NCBI GenBank assembly: GCA_902791085.1
Contig: CADAUN010000011.1
Span: forward strand, 1-15,914
DNA length: 15,914 bases
Reading direction: 5' to 3'
From: an uncultured Erysipelotrichaceae bacterium
Lineage (GTDB): Bacteria; Bacillota_I; Bacilli_A; RFN20; CAG-826
A program made the position numbers and the translations under genes. Positions 5,973 through 15,021 of this stretch are shown in pieces. Position 1 is the stretch's first letter. Each line of letters begins with the position of its first letter. The notes beneath the pieces are model-generated. The model searched no databases. It saw only the letters and a list, made by a program, of their open reading frames with translations, and was not told where the DNA came from.

Positions 5973-8384
5973 TTAACGAATGACGATGTCGCCGTTGGTC
6001 TGAGAATAGAGATGAGAAATGCCACGGTCACGGAAATAAGAACGAATGGTAAAAGACTCTAAATTCGCCGTATTCGTTCCCGTTCCGCCATCGTTATTGA
6101 AAAGCCACCAAACCGCTGGGACCAAGCAAACTTCGATATGAGGCAGTTTGTCATAGCCGCTCGTCGAAATTCCGCGTTGACCATGGTGCGCCAATTGAAT
6201 AATGGGGCAATCTTGGCATTCTGAAAGGACATTTAAATCTTGTAACAGTTCATCTCCATGCGCACCCATATCCCCAGTGAAAAGAACGTTTTGATCGCCG
6301 GAGATAAATTTGTACATCACAGAGCTATCGTTGGCAAAATTGCTTCCCGTTCCAAAATAGGCGTTATTGATGACTTTCATCTTGGCACCGCCAAGATCAT
6401 AAACGTCCCATTGTTTGGGCGTAATGACTTGCCCGACTTTCTCTTTGTTGGCAGCCACAAGAGCAGGGAAATCCTTCGCATAATGGTTGTCGCTATCGCC
6501 ACGCCCATCCGAATAGTCATCTAACAAATCGGTTGGGAAATCGAAATAAAGACGATCGATATGAAGGTCTTTATTGTTGCCAAGCAAATTGTATAAGGCA
6601 GCAATATGGTCGGAATGATAATGGGTGAGGAACCAATCATCGACATGAAGATCGCCATTCAATTTCAAAAGATATTTCGTGAGAATCGGCGTGTCAGCGG
6701 TGTCGCCACCGTCGATTACCACCGTTTTTCCTTCTTTTGTTTTGATGACATACCCTTCCATGAGGTTTGCACCCTGCAATTGAGTGAGAACGTTGCCATT
6801 AAGACGAGTCTCTGGCTCTTTCGAAGTGCTAAACGTCATGCCGGCAAATTTCATGGTATAAGTCTTTCCTTCATAATCATGAAGATTGCTATAACGGAGC
6901 ACGGCTTTAGTGCCATCAAAAGGAACATCCCATTCGATGCGGAACCATTTCCCTGTCGGGAATTGGCCATCTACCCAATCGCCATCCGGAGTTTTGAATT
7001 GCAAATCCGTATAAGCTACCGTTTCGTTGTCGATATAGCCATGGGCACTGATATGGACTTTCTTTCCTTGAATCTCCTCGTGGTTATTCGGCGTGATGAT
7101 GAGGTCGCCTTGTTTGGCATTCGTGGTCAAACAATAAGCGTCCATGCCATAAGAGGAATTTTCTTCTTTTGTCACCGTTCCTTCGTTTGTGGTAAGAGTC
7201 CCTTCGACATAAGGTACTGCAACTGGGGTTGTTTCCATTTTCGTTACCTCCGAAGAATAATTTCCCCATTCACCGGTAGTCATACCAGCATCGCCAGGGA
7301 AAATATAGAATCCAAGATCGCCTTCATCCGAAGCGACAGAAACATCGGAGAATTCAAGTTCATAATCGAATTTATAGGTTGCCACACCCATATATTGATC
7401 AAATGCGATGGTTCCTTCTTGAAGAATGGTGTCGCCATTTTTATAACGATAAGTATAATTGGTGCCGTCACCAATGGGTTCAAACGACAACGTAAAGGTT
7501 TTGTCTACGCCGAAATAATAATCTGGCATCGTACGAGCCGTTTCACGGTTCATTTCGACTCCACCTTCCAGTTTCAATAAATCAAATGCCGTATAATTGC
7601 CAACAGTTGGATTGGCATTTGAATGGACGTATTTTTTGTCTTTGTTGTTAGAAGAGAAAATCGTCAAGAAACGTTCAGCATAGTCACTATGAGTTTTTGA
7701 CCAATCCCCTTCCGTTGGAACGTTCTTTTTAACGGTGTAAGTCAAGGTAAACGCCTTGCCTTTGACTAACGCAGTATCGTTGCAAAAGAAGGATGGGCCT
7801 GACGCATTGGTGTCTTTCATTTTGCCTTCATAAAGGACTTTGGTAGTTTTAGGCAAAGAACGAACGATGACGGTTTTGTGGCAGACGCTGCATTCTTGAT
7901 AAACGTACCCTTCTTTGTCTTCTGTCGCCGGGACAACAATTTCTTCTCCAAATTGGTGACCAGTCGCAGGAATCGTTTGTTCCACGATCGTAGAGTCGCC
8001 ACGGGAGCAAATTTGACCTTGCTCTCCGTTTTCGGTGCAGCTCGCTTCTTTGATGGTCCCTTCGTGATAATCGTGCCCTAGTGGGGGAACTTTACGAATT
8101 TCTTTCTCTCCGCAGACAGAGCAAATCCGCACTTCAATTCCCTCTTCTGTACAAGTAGGTTCTTTCGTTCTTTCCCATTCGCCGAAGGTGTGTTCGTGCA
8201 CCGAAGAGGAAGAGGATGAAGTTTCGCTAGAAGGCGAAGAAAGGGAGCTGGTTGTTTCTTCCTTTTGTGAGGACCCTTCCGAAGAAAGGGGAACAGACCG
8301 TGAGGAAGAATTCTCACTCACAGGACCGCAGGATGAGATCAACATGGCGGCTGTTAATCCATATAGCCATATTCTTTTTTTCAT
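5973..8384 (-). CDS. Surface lipoprotein: Cys-rich repeats plus ComEC-like metallo-beta-lactamase domain
   Basis: This 803-residue exported lipoprotein has a signal peptide ending in lipobox ISSC (Cys19). Residues 24-62 are a Ser-rich linker. Three degenerate repeats follow (about 64-180) of the GH...PTCTE...CSVCG...PxxGH type common in Bacillota surface proteins, with cysteine pairs at 88/91 and 165/168. Residues about 187-355 and 395-520 look like beta-rich, possibly sugar-binding, modules. The C-terminus (about 530-803) is a metallo-beta-lactamase domain with HYHSDH (588-593), GD (704-705) and AHHG (732-735), the pattern of ComEC/Rec2-type hydrolases. It lacks ComEC's membrane channel. Possible activities are phosphodiester or other hydrolysis outside the cell; the substrate is unknown. 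AAGGAGG lies five bases before the ATG, and the gene follows the upstream lipoprotein gene by 24 bases. A role in preparing substrate for the neighbouring transporter is inference. Confidence 0.8.
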   Translation of the reverse strand: MKKRIWLYGLTAAMLISSCGPVSENSSSRSVPLSSEGSSQKEETTSSLSSPSSETSSSSSSVHEHTFGEWERTKEPTCTEEGIEVRICSVCGEKEIRKVPPLGHDYHEGTIKEASCTENGEQGQICSRGDSTIVEQTIPATGHQFGEEIVVPATEDKEGYVYQECSVCHKTVIVRSLPKTTKVLYEGKMKDTNASGPSFFCNDTALVKGKAFTLTYTVKKNVPTEGDWSKTHSDYAERFLTIFSSNNKDKKYVHSNANPTVGNYTAFDLLKLEGGVEMNRETARTMPDYYFGVDKTFTLSFEPIGDGTNYTYRYKNGDTILQEGTIAFDQYMGVATYKFDYELEFSDVSVASDEGDLGFYIFPGDAGMTTGEWGNYSSEVTKMETTPVAVPYVEGTLTTNEGTVTKEENSSYGMDAYCLTTNAKQGDLIITPNNHEEIQGKKVHISAHGYIDNETVAYTDLQFKTPDGDWVDGQFPTGKWFRIEWDVPFDGTKAVLRYSNLHDYEGKTYTMKFAGMTFSTSKEPETRLNGNVLTQLQGANLMEGYVIKTKEGKTVVIDGGDTADTPILTKYLLKLNGDLHVDDWFLTHYHSDHIAALYNLLGNNKDLHIDRLYFDFPTDLLDDYSDGRGDSDNHYAKDFPALVAANKEKVGQVITPKQWDVYDLGGAKMKVINNAYFGTGSNFANDSSVMYKFISGDQNVLFTGDMGAHGDELLQDLNVLSECQDCPIIQLAHHGQRGISTSGYDKLPHIEVCLVPAVWWLFNNDGGTGTNTANLESFTIRSYFRDRGISHLYSQTNGDIVIR

Positions 8385-8408
8385 AAAAACCTCCTTGGTT
8401 CTTATTGA

Positions 8409-9953
8409 TTAATCCAAAACAATGAGCGCGGCTTCTCCCGCATCGAGCCTTAAGGGGACATAATTTCCCACGACTTTGGATGAAATTCCCCGTTGGGTCA
8501 CGGTATAGGCATAATCTTTAGAGTCGAAGGTCAAATTGACTTCCGCTTTTTTGTCACGGGAATAATTCACCGCGTAATAAGCGCTTCCGCCTTGATAATC
8601 AAAGCATCCAATCACGCAATCATCGCCTTCAATCGAACGGAGTTCTCGATAAGATTCGCCAGGAATCACCGAATCCAATGGTTTACCGTTTTCTACGATG
8701 ATTTCGTTTGCTGTTTTGCCATGGACCAAAATGCCTTTGTTCGCGGATTTCATCAACACATGATCGATGGCGCGAATTTGCGTATTGGCGCGTTTGGCAT
8801 AGTAATACCAACGGGTGAGATTTCCATCCGCGCCAATCAAACCAGAACGATTTTCGAAATCGTATGTTTTTCCCGTTTGATAAGCAAAATAAATCGGTTG
8901 GATCAACGGAAAGTATTGAATGGCTTTCGCCCCATAGGCCAAAGAAACATTCACATCGAAAAGCAATTCTCCTTCGCTCGGGTAAGGGGCAACGCTGGCA
9001 ATCCAATTTTGTTCATCATTCCATTGCCCGCCCGCTTGTAGCATCCGCCATTGAGGAACGTGGTATTGATTCGCCACATTCCGATACAACGCCAATTGAT
9101 CGAACAACAACGTTGTCAATTGTTTTTCGCTTGTCGAGGCAGAAGTGAACGGATATTGGGTGGCGCTTAACATCTTAGGTTTCGCCAACTCGAAGAACTG
9201 TTTGGTGTAATCGGCATAAGTCATAGGAGAGCCATAACCAAAGAAGTTGAATTCTCCTTCCCAAGAGCCAAGAGAATTGAAAAACAACTGGTAATCCCCT
9301 CTGTTTTCTAGTTCTTCGAAACACTGTGAGAAGACACCAAGAGAAGGCAATTGATTTTCAAATGCCTCGTCCATCGCATGGAAACCAAGGAAGGATTTCC
9401 GCTTTCCATTTTTCGAAATGGCATTCACCAAATCGACCAACGTTTGGTTTTTCTCCCCCACTTTGACATCCATATTTTCTACGGCAACAGGGCGCGTATG
9501 TTCCCCTAGTTGGGCTTGCACGTAGCCACTATTGATGAATTCGCCAATGTGGTGTTTCTCAGCAAGTTCCAAGGAAAGCTCAACCGATCGGTTATTCCCG
9601 CCATTGCTATCCCATGTATCAATGGAATAAACGAATAAATTGATGCCACAATCCTCTAATTGTTGAAAAACTTTATCCGTCAAAAAATCAGGCAATTGAT
9701 GGCCGTCGATCGATCCGCCTGAGGCATAGGGACAATAGAAACCGCCAATCGGCATCACTTCGTCGGCTTTTTCGCCTTCACGCGCCATGACTTCATAGCT
9801 CAAAGTATAATAAGGCTCTGGATCGTTCTTGTTGCATTTCTTAATGGTCATCCCTTCTTTAAAAGGTACACAGACCAATGCTTCGCCTGTGCTTTGGCAA
9901 GCGCTTAAAGCAGTGACAAACAAGGCTGCCGTCCATATGCTTTTTCGTTTCAT
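8409..9953 (-). CDS. Lipoprotein with probable TIM-barrel glycoside hydrolase-like domain
   Basis: This 514-residue protein has a signal peptide ending in lipobox LSAC (Cys19), so it is anchored outside the membrane. The body shows strand/helix alternation like a TIM barrel: a GFYCPY strand near 71, INLFVYSID near 104, GFHAMDE (190-196), SATQYPF near 263, and AIQYFPL near 344. The Asp-Glu at 195-196 ends a predicted strand and is a candidate catalytic acid. A C-terminal beta domain (about 405-514) ends in LDAGEAALIVLD, much as clan GH-A enzymes and their relatives end. I do not recognise a specific GH family, and an inactive sugar-binding role is possible. AGGAGG lies eight bases upstream, and the start overlaps the previous stop (ATGA). 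It probably acts on the glycan whose product the upstream ABC transporter imports. Confidence 0.6.
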   Translation of the reverse strand: MKRKSIWTAALFVTALSACQSTGEALVCVPFKEGMTIKKCNKNDPEPYYTLSYEVMAREGEKADEVMPIGGFYCPYASGGSIDGHQLPDFLTDKVFQQLEDCGINLFVYSIDTWDSNGGNNRSVELSLELAEKHHIGEFINSGYVQAQLGEHTRPVAVENMDVKVGEKNQTLVDLVNAISKNGKRKSFLGFHAMDEAFENQLPSLGVFSQCFEELENRGDYQLFFNSLGSWEGEFNFFGYGSPMTYADYTKQFFELAKPKMLSATQYPFTSASTSEKQLTTLLFDQLALYRNVANQYHVPQWRMLQAGGQWNDEQNWIASVAPYPSEGELLFDVNVSLAYGAKAIQYFPLIQPIYFAYQTGKTYDFENRSGLIGADGNLTRWYYYAKRANTQIRAIDHVLMKSANKGILVHGKTANEIIVENGKPLDSVIPGESYRELRSIEGDDCVIGCFDYQGGSAYYAVNYSRDKKAEVNLTFDSKDYAYTVTQRGISSKVVGNYVPLRLDAGEAALIVLD

Positions 9954-11653
9954 TGCTTTTTCCTCCTAAGCCAAAGAGCCAAAGAAACCAATCCGCCAAG
10001 CAAAATCACACCGCCAACGCTCCCTCCGATAATCCAACCTAAAGAGGAAGACGAGGAGGATACGGTAGGAACTTTCCCATCAAGATTAGAAATTAAATCT
10101 TTGTCGTCCGTCACCGTTTCATAGTCAAAATCCTTCGCCCCCGTGATGCCATTAGGCTTAAAAGAAAGGTCAGGAAGCGTTGAACGAACCGAAGGATCAT
10201 CGAGATTGGTGACGGAGAAGTTATCGATCGTAAAGTTCGCCATGCTGGTGTATTTCATGCCCGTTTCAGCAACGCCGCGATCGCTCCAAGTAAAGAGCCG
10301 TAGATAACCGATGGTCGACTCCCCGATGTCATAAGTGAATAACGGAGTGCCAAATTCGGTTTCGGGATCGATTTTCCCATAAAGGGAAATCAAGCCATCG
10401 ACGACAGTCAGCTTAACGGAAAAGCCTTTCCCAACCAATGAAGGGTTCCACACATCGAAGTTTCTTCCGTCGATATCGCCCATCGGATAAATCTTTAACG
10501 GAGTTTTCTTTTGCCACAAAATCAAACGCGGGCTTTCATAATGTACGGAATGGTCAATGTTGGAATCTGTCGGTAGCCCCTCAAAATAAATCCAAGGGCA
10601 AAGGGATTCTGTTGCGCCAGGTGTCGCTTCGAGATCATTTAATCCCCAAGCGATGGCAAACCAATTGGAAATGAGTTGCGTGAAATTGCCATTTTCATCA
10701 ACAATAGCTTCCCTTGCCAAAAAAGGAACGTCAAAAGAGAGCTCAAAATTGGAATACATGAAGCGCGTAGTGAGAGCCGCTTCTCCCGTGTTGGAGAAAT
10801 GCAATGTTTCAGTGTCTTTGTCGACGGCAAGATAGGAGGGATTTAACGCCCCAAGGGCCGCTTGCGTCACCAAAAAATTGCCGTTATAGAATCCATTATG
10901 GTCAAACTTTTCGACATAATCGACATTTTGCGGGACGTTATAGGTGTATCCATATAAGTAAGCCGCTGAAACTTTGACTTGGTTTGCTCCTTGGGAAAAG
11001 AGACCAAAATAACCAGTCGCACCTTCGTTTAATTGGATTTTATTGAGAAGTGTTTCTCCTCCTATTTTGAGGGAAAATTCACCTTTCGTGGTGGCGTCAA
11101 AGGCAAAAGACACTGCTTTACCTTCCAAACGGGAAGTTACATCTTCATCAGTCAAGAAGGACATATCCGTATCCGGGCCATAATGTTCCTTCACCGATAA
11201 GAAGAGCGCAGAAACTTTCTTCTCGATACGAACTTCTAACGTTCCTTTTCCATCAAGACCGCTAGAAAGGTTTGGCAAACCGAAACAAATGGAGAAAGCT
11301 CCCCCTTCTTCTAACGAATCCAATTGCAATGTCAAGGCTCCGTGAAACAAATCGGCAACGCCGGCAGCTCCATAATTATTGATTTTTGCTTTTGCAAGAA
11401 CTTTGGAAAGAGAGCTACTCGAGCCAAAAACGAGTGTGTTCCCTGTCGCGCTGACATCGCCTGCAATTTGCAAATCGCCCGTATTAATGTGCCCGTCTAG
11501 TACCGAAGTATCTGAAAATACATAGCTTTTCGTTGCGCCAGCCGACACTTCAACCATGTTCGAAGTAGGAAAGGCGGTAAGGAGGCTAACTCCTAAAACA
11601 CCGCACGTGGTCAGCAAAAACGGGGTAAGGAATTTACGCCACGGCTTCTTCAT
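9950..11653 (-). CDS. Membrane-anchored surface protein with two concanavalin-like domains
   Basis: This 567-residue protein has an N-terminal signal peptide (basic MKKPWRK, then a hydrophobic run to about residue 30). Two beta-rich regions follow (about 42-235 and 245-480). Their wording, such as LKIGGETLL and LISLYGKID, resembles laminin-G/concanavalin-type lectin folds. A short tail then leads to six serines (532-537), a transmembrane helix (538-562) and the basic stop RRKKQ. It therefore sits on the outer face of the membrane. No catalytic motif is visible, so glycan binding or presentation to the adjacent lipoprotein enzyme and transporter is the likeliest role. Both ends overlap neighbours by ATGA, and its ribosome site (GGGAGG) lies inside the upstream gene, so translation is tightly coupled. 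The domain assignment is by appearance only. Confidence 0.65.
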   Translation of the reverse strand: MKKPWRKFLTPFLLTTCGVLGVSLLTAFPTSNMVEVSAGATKSYVFSDTSVLDGHINTGDLQIAGDVSATGNTLVFGSSSSLSKVLAKAKINNYGAAGVADLFHGALTLQLDSLEEGGAFSICFGLPNLSSGLDGKGTLEVRIEKKVSALFLSVKEHYGPDTDMSFLTDEDVTSRLEGKAVSFAFDATTKGEFSLKIGGETLLNKIQLNEGATGYFGLFSQGANQVKVSAAYLYGYTYNVPQNVDYVEKFDHNGFYNGNFLVTQAALGALNPSYLAVDKDTETLHFSNTGEAALTTRFMYSNFELSFDVPFLAREAIVDENGNFTQLISNWFAIAWGLNDLEATPGATESLCPWIYFEGLPTDSNIDHSVHYESPRLILWQKKTPLKIYPMGDIDGRNFDVWNPSLVGKGFSVKLTVVDGLISLYGKIDPETEFGTPLFTYDIGESTIGYLRLFTWSDRGVAETGMKYTSMANFTIDNFSVTNLDDPSVRSTLPDLSFKPNGITGAKDFDYETVTDDKDLISNLDGKVPTVSSSSSSLGWIIGGSVGGVILLGGLVSLALWLRRKKQ

Positions 11654-13116
11654 TCAATCCAGTCCTCCCAGTTTTCATCTACTTTGGCTTCCAAACCGTC
11701 CCAAATTTGGTCAGCGTTCTTACGATCTGCCGCGTTAGAGACGATCATGGCTTGCGCGGTCACAACATTGGCCAAATCATTGATACCGTGTTCAGTAAAT
11801 GGCTTGGCGCAATACATCGGACGCATGTAATAATTGGCATCATTTGCCAAAGTAAAGAGGGTTTTAGACCAATTGCTGTCGTTCTCGCCATGATATAACG
11901 TGGGATCCGTGAGACGAACGTTCGAGGGCAAATGCAAATCGTTCTCGTAAATGGCAGCTCCTTTGTCAGAATAATAGAAACGAAGGAATTCTTTGCTGCC
12001 TTCGACGGCGTTGGAATATTTCGGAATGAAAACGTACATTTGCGAAGAGTTGTTATAGAAAATATTCCGCGCTTCTTTGATGCGAGCAAAATCCTTTGCG
12101 GAGCAAAGAGACGATGAATCTTTTCCTTCATCGACCGCCGCAACAATTTGCGAAAGGGTATTGTCGTCCATCGATGTGTTTTCTAACGTTTTAACAATCG
12201 AAGAAATAACCGGGGTTTTCATCATGGCAACATCGGCTTGCGAATGGTTTTCGTTCAAAAGCCAGCTGCCATTGACCGTCATCGCTGCCTGGCCATCCAA
12301 ATATAAGTCTTGAACTGTTGTAAAGTTCTGGTTGGTGCATTGAGGATGAGTTGTTTTGTCCGTCAAAATCGATTCCATCACTTTTAACGCTTCGTAACGG
12401 CCATCTTTGGCTTTAAAGACTTCTTTAGAAGGCGAATTCCCGTCTATGTCTTTCAACTGCATCAAATTGTTTTTCATGTAATCGAGACCGTTATATTGGG
12501 CAGCCCAAGTCTCGGTGATATAGTCCCAATAGCCGTTATCAGGTCCCATTTGATTGAAGAAAAGCCATGGATAAGTGCCCTGACCTTGCAGCTCGGCAAC
12601 CAACGACTCGAGTTCGTTCGTAGTACGTGGCAATTGGTCTTCACTCACCAAGGAACGTTGATAAATAATGCCAAGGAAAGTATTGCCAAAACCGAGATTA
12701 CGAATGGTTCCGTCCGGTTCTTCCCAAGAAGAGACGTAGCCTGGGTAGAATTTCTCTTTCAATGTGACTTTATCACCGGGAAGAGTCTCGTTAAGCAAAT
12801 CATTCATCGGTTCAAAGTCTTTGTTGTATTGACGGCTATTTAAAATGGTGAAGTACAAATCATAATTGTTGCTGGTTCCTAAATCCAACGTGCGATAAAT
12901 CGTCGTGGAATTGGTGTTGGTCTCTAGCACTGCCTTGTATTCGCTTTGGGAGGCATTAAACGCGGCAACAATATCCTCCAAGAATACTTTTCCTAAGCCT
13001 GCTTCCCAGGCATAGATTTCAATGGTCTTCGCATCTCCGCCATTATTTTTTCCCGTGCATGAAGCCAATGCAGACAAAGCGACCAAACTCATCAACAGCA
13101 AGTTCTTCTTTTTCAT
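11650..13116 (-). CDS. ABC transporter sugar-binding lipoprotein
   Basis: This 488-residue extracellular solute-binding protein of family 1 (COG1653 type) has a signal peptide ending in lipobox LASC (Cys20). A Gly/Asn-rich tether follows, then the typical opening IEIYAWEAG. The body includes IVAAFNAS and, further on, MTVNGSWLL, the usual hinge-proximal strand of carbohydrate-binding members. It delivers the sugar to the two permeases encoded just upstream, 37 bases away. The start at 13116 is chosen because AAAGGAG lies seven bases before it and the signal peptide begins there (MKKKN). A longer frame to 13173 would overlap the permease gene and bury the signal peptide behind a charged extension. 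The ligand cannot be read from sequence, but the downstream N-acetyl sugar enzymes suggest an N-acetylated saccharide. Confidence 0.9.
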   Translation of the reverse strand: MKKKNLLLMSLVALSALASCTGKNNGGDAKTIEIYAWEAGLGKVFLEDIVAAFNASQSEYKAVLETNTNSTTIYRTLDLGTSNNYDLYFTILNSRQYNKDFEPMNDLLNETLPGDKVTLKEKFYPGYVSSWEEPDGTIRNLGFGNTFLGIIYQRSLVSEDQLPRTTNELESLVAELQGQGTYPWLFFNQMGPDNGYWDYITETWAAQYNGLDYMKNNLMQLKDIDGNSPSKEVFKAKDGRYEALKVMESILTDKTTHPQCTNQNFTTVQDLYLDGQAAMTVNGSWLLNENHSQADVAMMKTPVISSIVKTLENTSMDDNTLSQIVAAVDEGKDSSSLCSAKDFARIKEARNIFYNNSSQMYVFIPKYSNAVEGSKEFLRFYYSDKGAAIYENDLHLPSNVRLTDPTLYHGENDSNWSKTLFTLANDANYYMRPMYCAKPFTEHGINDLANVVTAQAMIVSNAADRKNADQIWDGLEAKVDENWEDWIE

Positions 13117-13123
13117 ACTTCTT

Positions 13124-13130
13124 CTCCTTT
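13124..13130 (-). promoter_or_regulatory. Ribosome binding site fixing the binding-protein start
   Basis: AAAGGAG on the minus strand lies seven bases before the ATG at 13116. It places the start directly at the signal peptide and rules out the longer reading from 13173. Confidence 0.75.
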
Positions 13131-13153
13131 TCTTTTTATATGAAGCAAAAGAA

Positions 13154-14062
13154 TCATTCTTTAATCCCGCCAATCGAAACGTTGCTCATCAACGCCTTAT
13201 TGCAAAACACGAAAAGGATCAATGGAGGCAACATCGACAAAGCACAGGCGGCATAAAGCAAATCCATCCGGTTGTTGTAACGCGCCAAAGTCTGGAATTG
13301 GTAAATCCCAACGGCAAGCGTTGGCATTTTCGGCAAATAGATCAATGCCGTTCCGTAGGAGTTCCAATCGGCAACCCATAACATCAAGAACAAGGCGCCA
13401 AACATGGGCAAAGCTTGCGGAAACATGATGCGATAATAGATTTGCCAAGGGTTGGCCCCATCGATTTTCGCTGCTTCGGCATAAGTCCAACTCACGGATT
13501 TGAAAAAACCGTAAAAATAGAGATACCAGATGGTAAAACCATTGATGGATGTCAACAACATCAAACGAGAATTGAGCCATCCAAGTTGGAATAAAAGGCG
13601 GTACATGGAGCTTTGCGATCCATAAATTGGCAAGGTAATCACGACGATGATGACTAGATAGATAAGACCAGAACCGAAAAATTTATATTTGGAGGTGGTA
13701 TAAGCCAGTCGGCAGGAAACGAAAATGCAAATCAAAGGTCCTAAGAAAGAGAAATAGACCGAATTTAAAATCATGCCAAAGAAGCTCGTTCCATTGCTTT
13801 CAATTTTTTCGAACACTTCACCATAATGATCAAAATGCATCGAAGAAAAGCCAAAAGGATCTTTGGCGAATTCCACATGATCTCTTGTCCCGCTATAAAA
13901 GCACCAAAAAATCAAATAGAGATAACTGAAAGAAACGGCGGCGAAAAACAAGAAAGCCAAAATGCGGAAAACGATTTCAGTCGGTGTGAGATGTTTCTTG
14001 CCCCAATAATGAAGCAGAGAGAATTGCTCCAAGGCAAAAGAATGCGGGCGTTGCTTTTTCAT
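13154..14062 (-). CDS. Carbohydrate ABC transporter permease, MalG type
   Basis: This 302-residue inner-membrane permease has about six hydrophobic helices (roughly 31-55, 94-120, 131-147, 165-187, 219-232 and 270-290). The cytoplasmic EAA loop, EAAKIDGANPW...P (196-218), docks the ATPase. The C-terminus ALMSNVSIGGIKE is typical of MalG/COG0395 partners. It pairs with the MalF-like permease encoded immediately upstream; the two genes share one base (TAATG). The N-terminus is about 20 residues longer than in minimal members. No ATPase gene follows, so it probably relies on a shared MsmX/MsmK-type ATPase, as is known for many Bacillota sugar importers. Confidence 0.93.
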   Translation of the reverse strand: MKKQRPHSFALEQFSLLHYWGKKHLTPTEIVFRILAFLFFAAVSFSYLYLIFWCFYSGTRDHVEFAKDPFGFSSMHFDHYGEVFEKIESNGTSFFGMILNSVYFSFLGPLICIFVSCRLAYTTSKYKFFGSGLIYLVIIVVITLPIYGSQSSMYRLLFQLGWLNSRLMLLTSINGFTIWYLYFYGFFKSVSWTYAEAAKIDGANPWQIYYRIMFPQALPMFGALFLMLWVADWNSYGTALIYLPKMPTLAVGIYQFQTLARYNNRMDLLYAACALSMLPPLILFVFCNKALMSNVSIGGIKE

Positions 14063-15009
14063 TACATTTCCACCTCCGCAAAATTTTTGTTCAAGAAATG
14101 GCGAATTGTGATGGCCAAGGTGCAGCTAATCACCGTCAACAATAAGCCCAGTGCCGAAACGCGATAAAGGGAACCGGACATATCGCTTGACGCTTGCTGC
14201 ACTTGCATATACATCCAGTTCGATACCGTCTGCGTACCATAGGCACCGCTGGTAAGTAAAAAGACGTTACCAGTCGCTCCAAAAATGGAAGCGATGTTGG
14301 TGGTTAAAAGTACCACCATCGTCGGCCAAATCATCGGAAGAACAATTTGAAATAATTCCCGGAACCAACCGCAGCCATCAATTCTTGCGCTTTCCAAAAC
14401 GGAGGTTGGAATCCTTGAGAAAGCGCCGCCCCACAAAATCATGTTCGCTGGAATATTGAGCCAAACATAATTGAGCAGAACCATGGCATTGCTAAAACGC
14501 GAATCGACCAAGGGGTTTTTAAAGGTTGCCTCCAAATGGAACATCGTAATCAAGAATTGCGACCATCCACGGGAATTCATCAATTCCAAGTAAAAAAGAC
14601 AAGTCACAACCGAAGAAAGAATCGAAGGAAGATAAAGAAGGACACGGAAGGTTTTATAACCCAATACCTTTTTATAAATGGCATAGGCGACAAAAATTCC
14701 GACAAAGAAGACGACCATTTGCACCAAGAACGTGATGAACGTGTTGATGAAAGCTAATTGGAGGTTGTCTTCTGGCGTTTGAGATCCGTGAATGATTCGT
14801 TTAAAGACCCATTCGAAATTGTCAAATGTCCAAATTAATCGTCCATCTTTTGGCTTTTGAAATGCCATCAAAAATGACGAGAAATTCACATAAACATAAA
14901 AGACAAGAAAGAAAATGAGTGGAAGGATGACCCCGCCGAAAATAAAGAAGATTTCCTGCGCGGTGAACCGCCGTTTCTTGTTTTTAGGAAGAGAGGAACG
15001 TGTTAGCAT
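14062..15009 (-). CDS. Carbohydrate ABC transporter permease, MalF/UgpA type
   Basis: This 315-residue inner-membrane permease (COG1175 type) has a basic N-terminus and six predicted helices, the first at about 19-42 and others at 92-112, 124-141, 174-194, 228-250 and 284-304. The EAA loop ESARIDGCGWF...P (206-225) contacts the ATPase. It forms the heterodimeric channel with the MalG-like protein. The start follows AAGG by nine bases, 12 bases after the stop of the preceding gene. The order MalF, MalG, binding protein is a common arrangement in Bacillota sugar operons. Confidence 0.93.
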   Translation of the reverse strand: MLTRSSLPKNKKRRFTAQEIFFIFGGVILPLIFFLVFYVYVNFSSFLMAFQKPKDGRLIWTFDNFEWVFKRIIHGSQTPEDNLQLAFINTFITFLVQMVVFFVGIFVAYAIYKKVLGYKTFRVLLYLPSILSSVVTCLFYLELMNSRGWSQFLITMFHLEATFKNPLVDSRFSNAMVLLNYVWLNIPANMILWGGAFSRIPTSVLESARIDGCGWFRELFQIVLPMIWPTMVVLLTTNIASIFGATGNVFLLTSGAYGTQTVSNWMYMQVQQASSDMSGSLYRVSALGLLLTVISCTLAITIRHFLNKNFAEVEM

Positions 15010-15021
15010 GATGATTAACCT

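Noticed and set aside
6606..7580. 324-residue open frame on the plus strand
   Set aside because: It is antisense to the metallo-beta-lactamase lipoprotein, whose signal peptide, repeats and motifs are clear. The plus frame has no domain signature and a composition typical of an antisense shadow.
8493..9041. 182-residue plus-strand open frame
   Set aside because: It is antisense to the TIM-barrel lipoprotein, with no recognisable motif and no ribosome site.
13117..13173. Longer binding-protein start at 13173
   Set aside because: It would put a charged 19-residue extension before a textbook lipoprotein signal peptide and overlap the permease gene.
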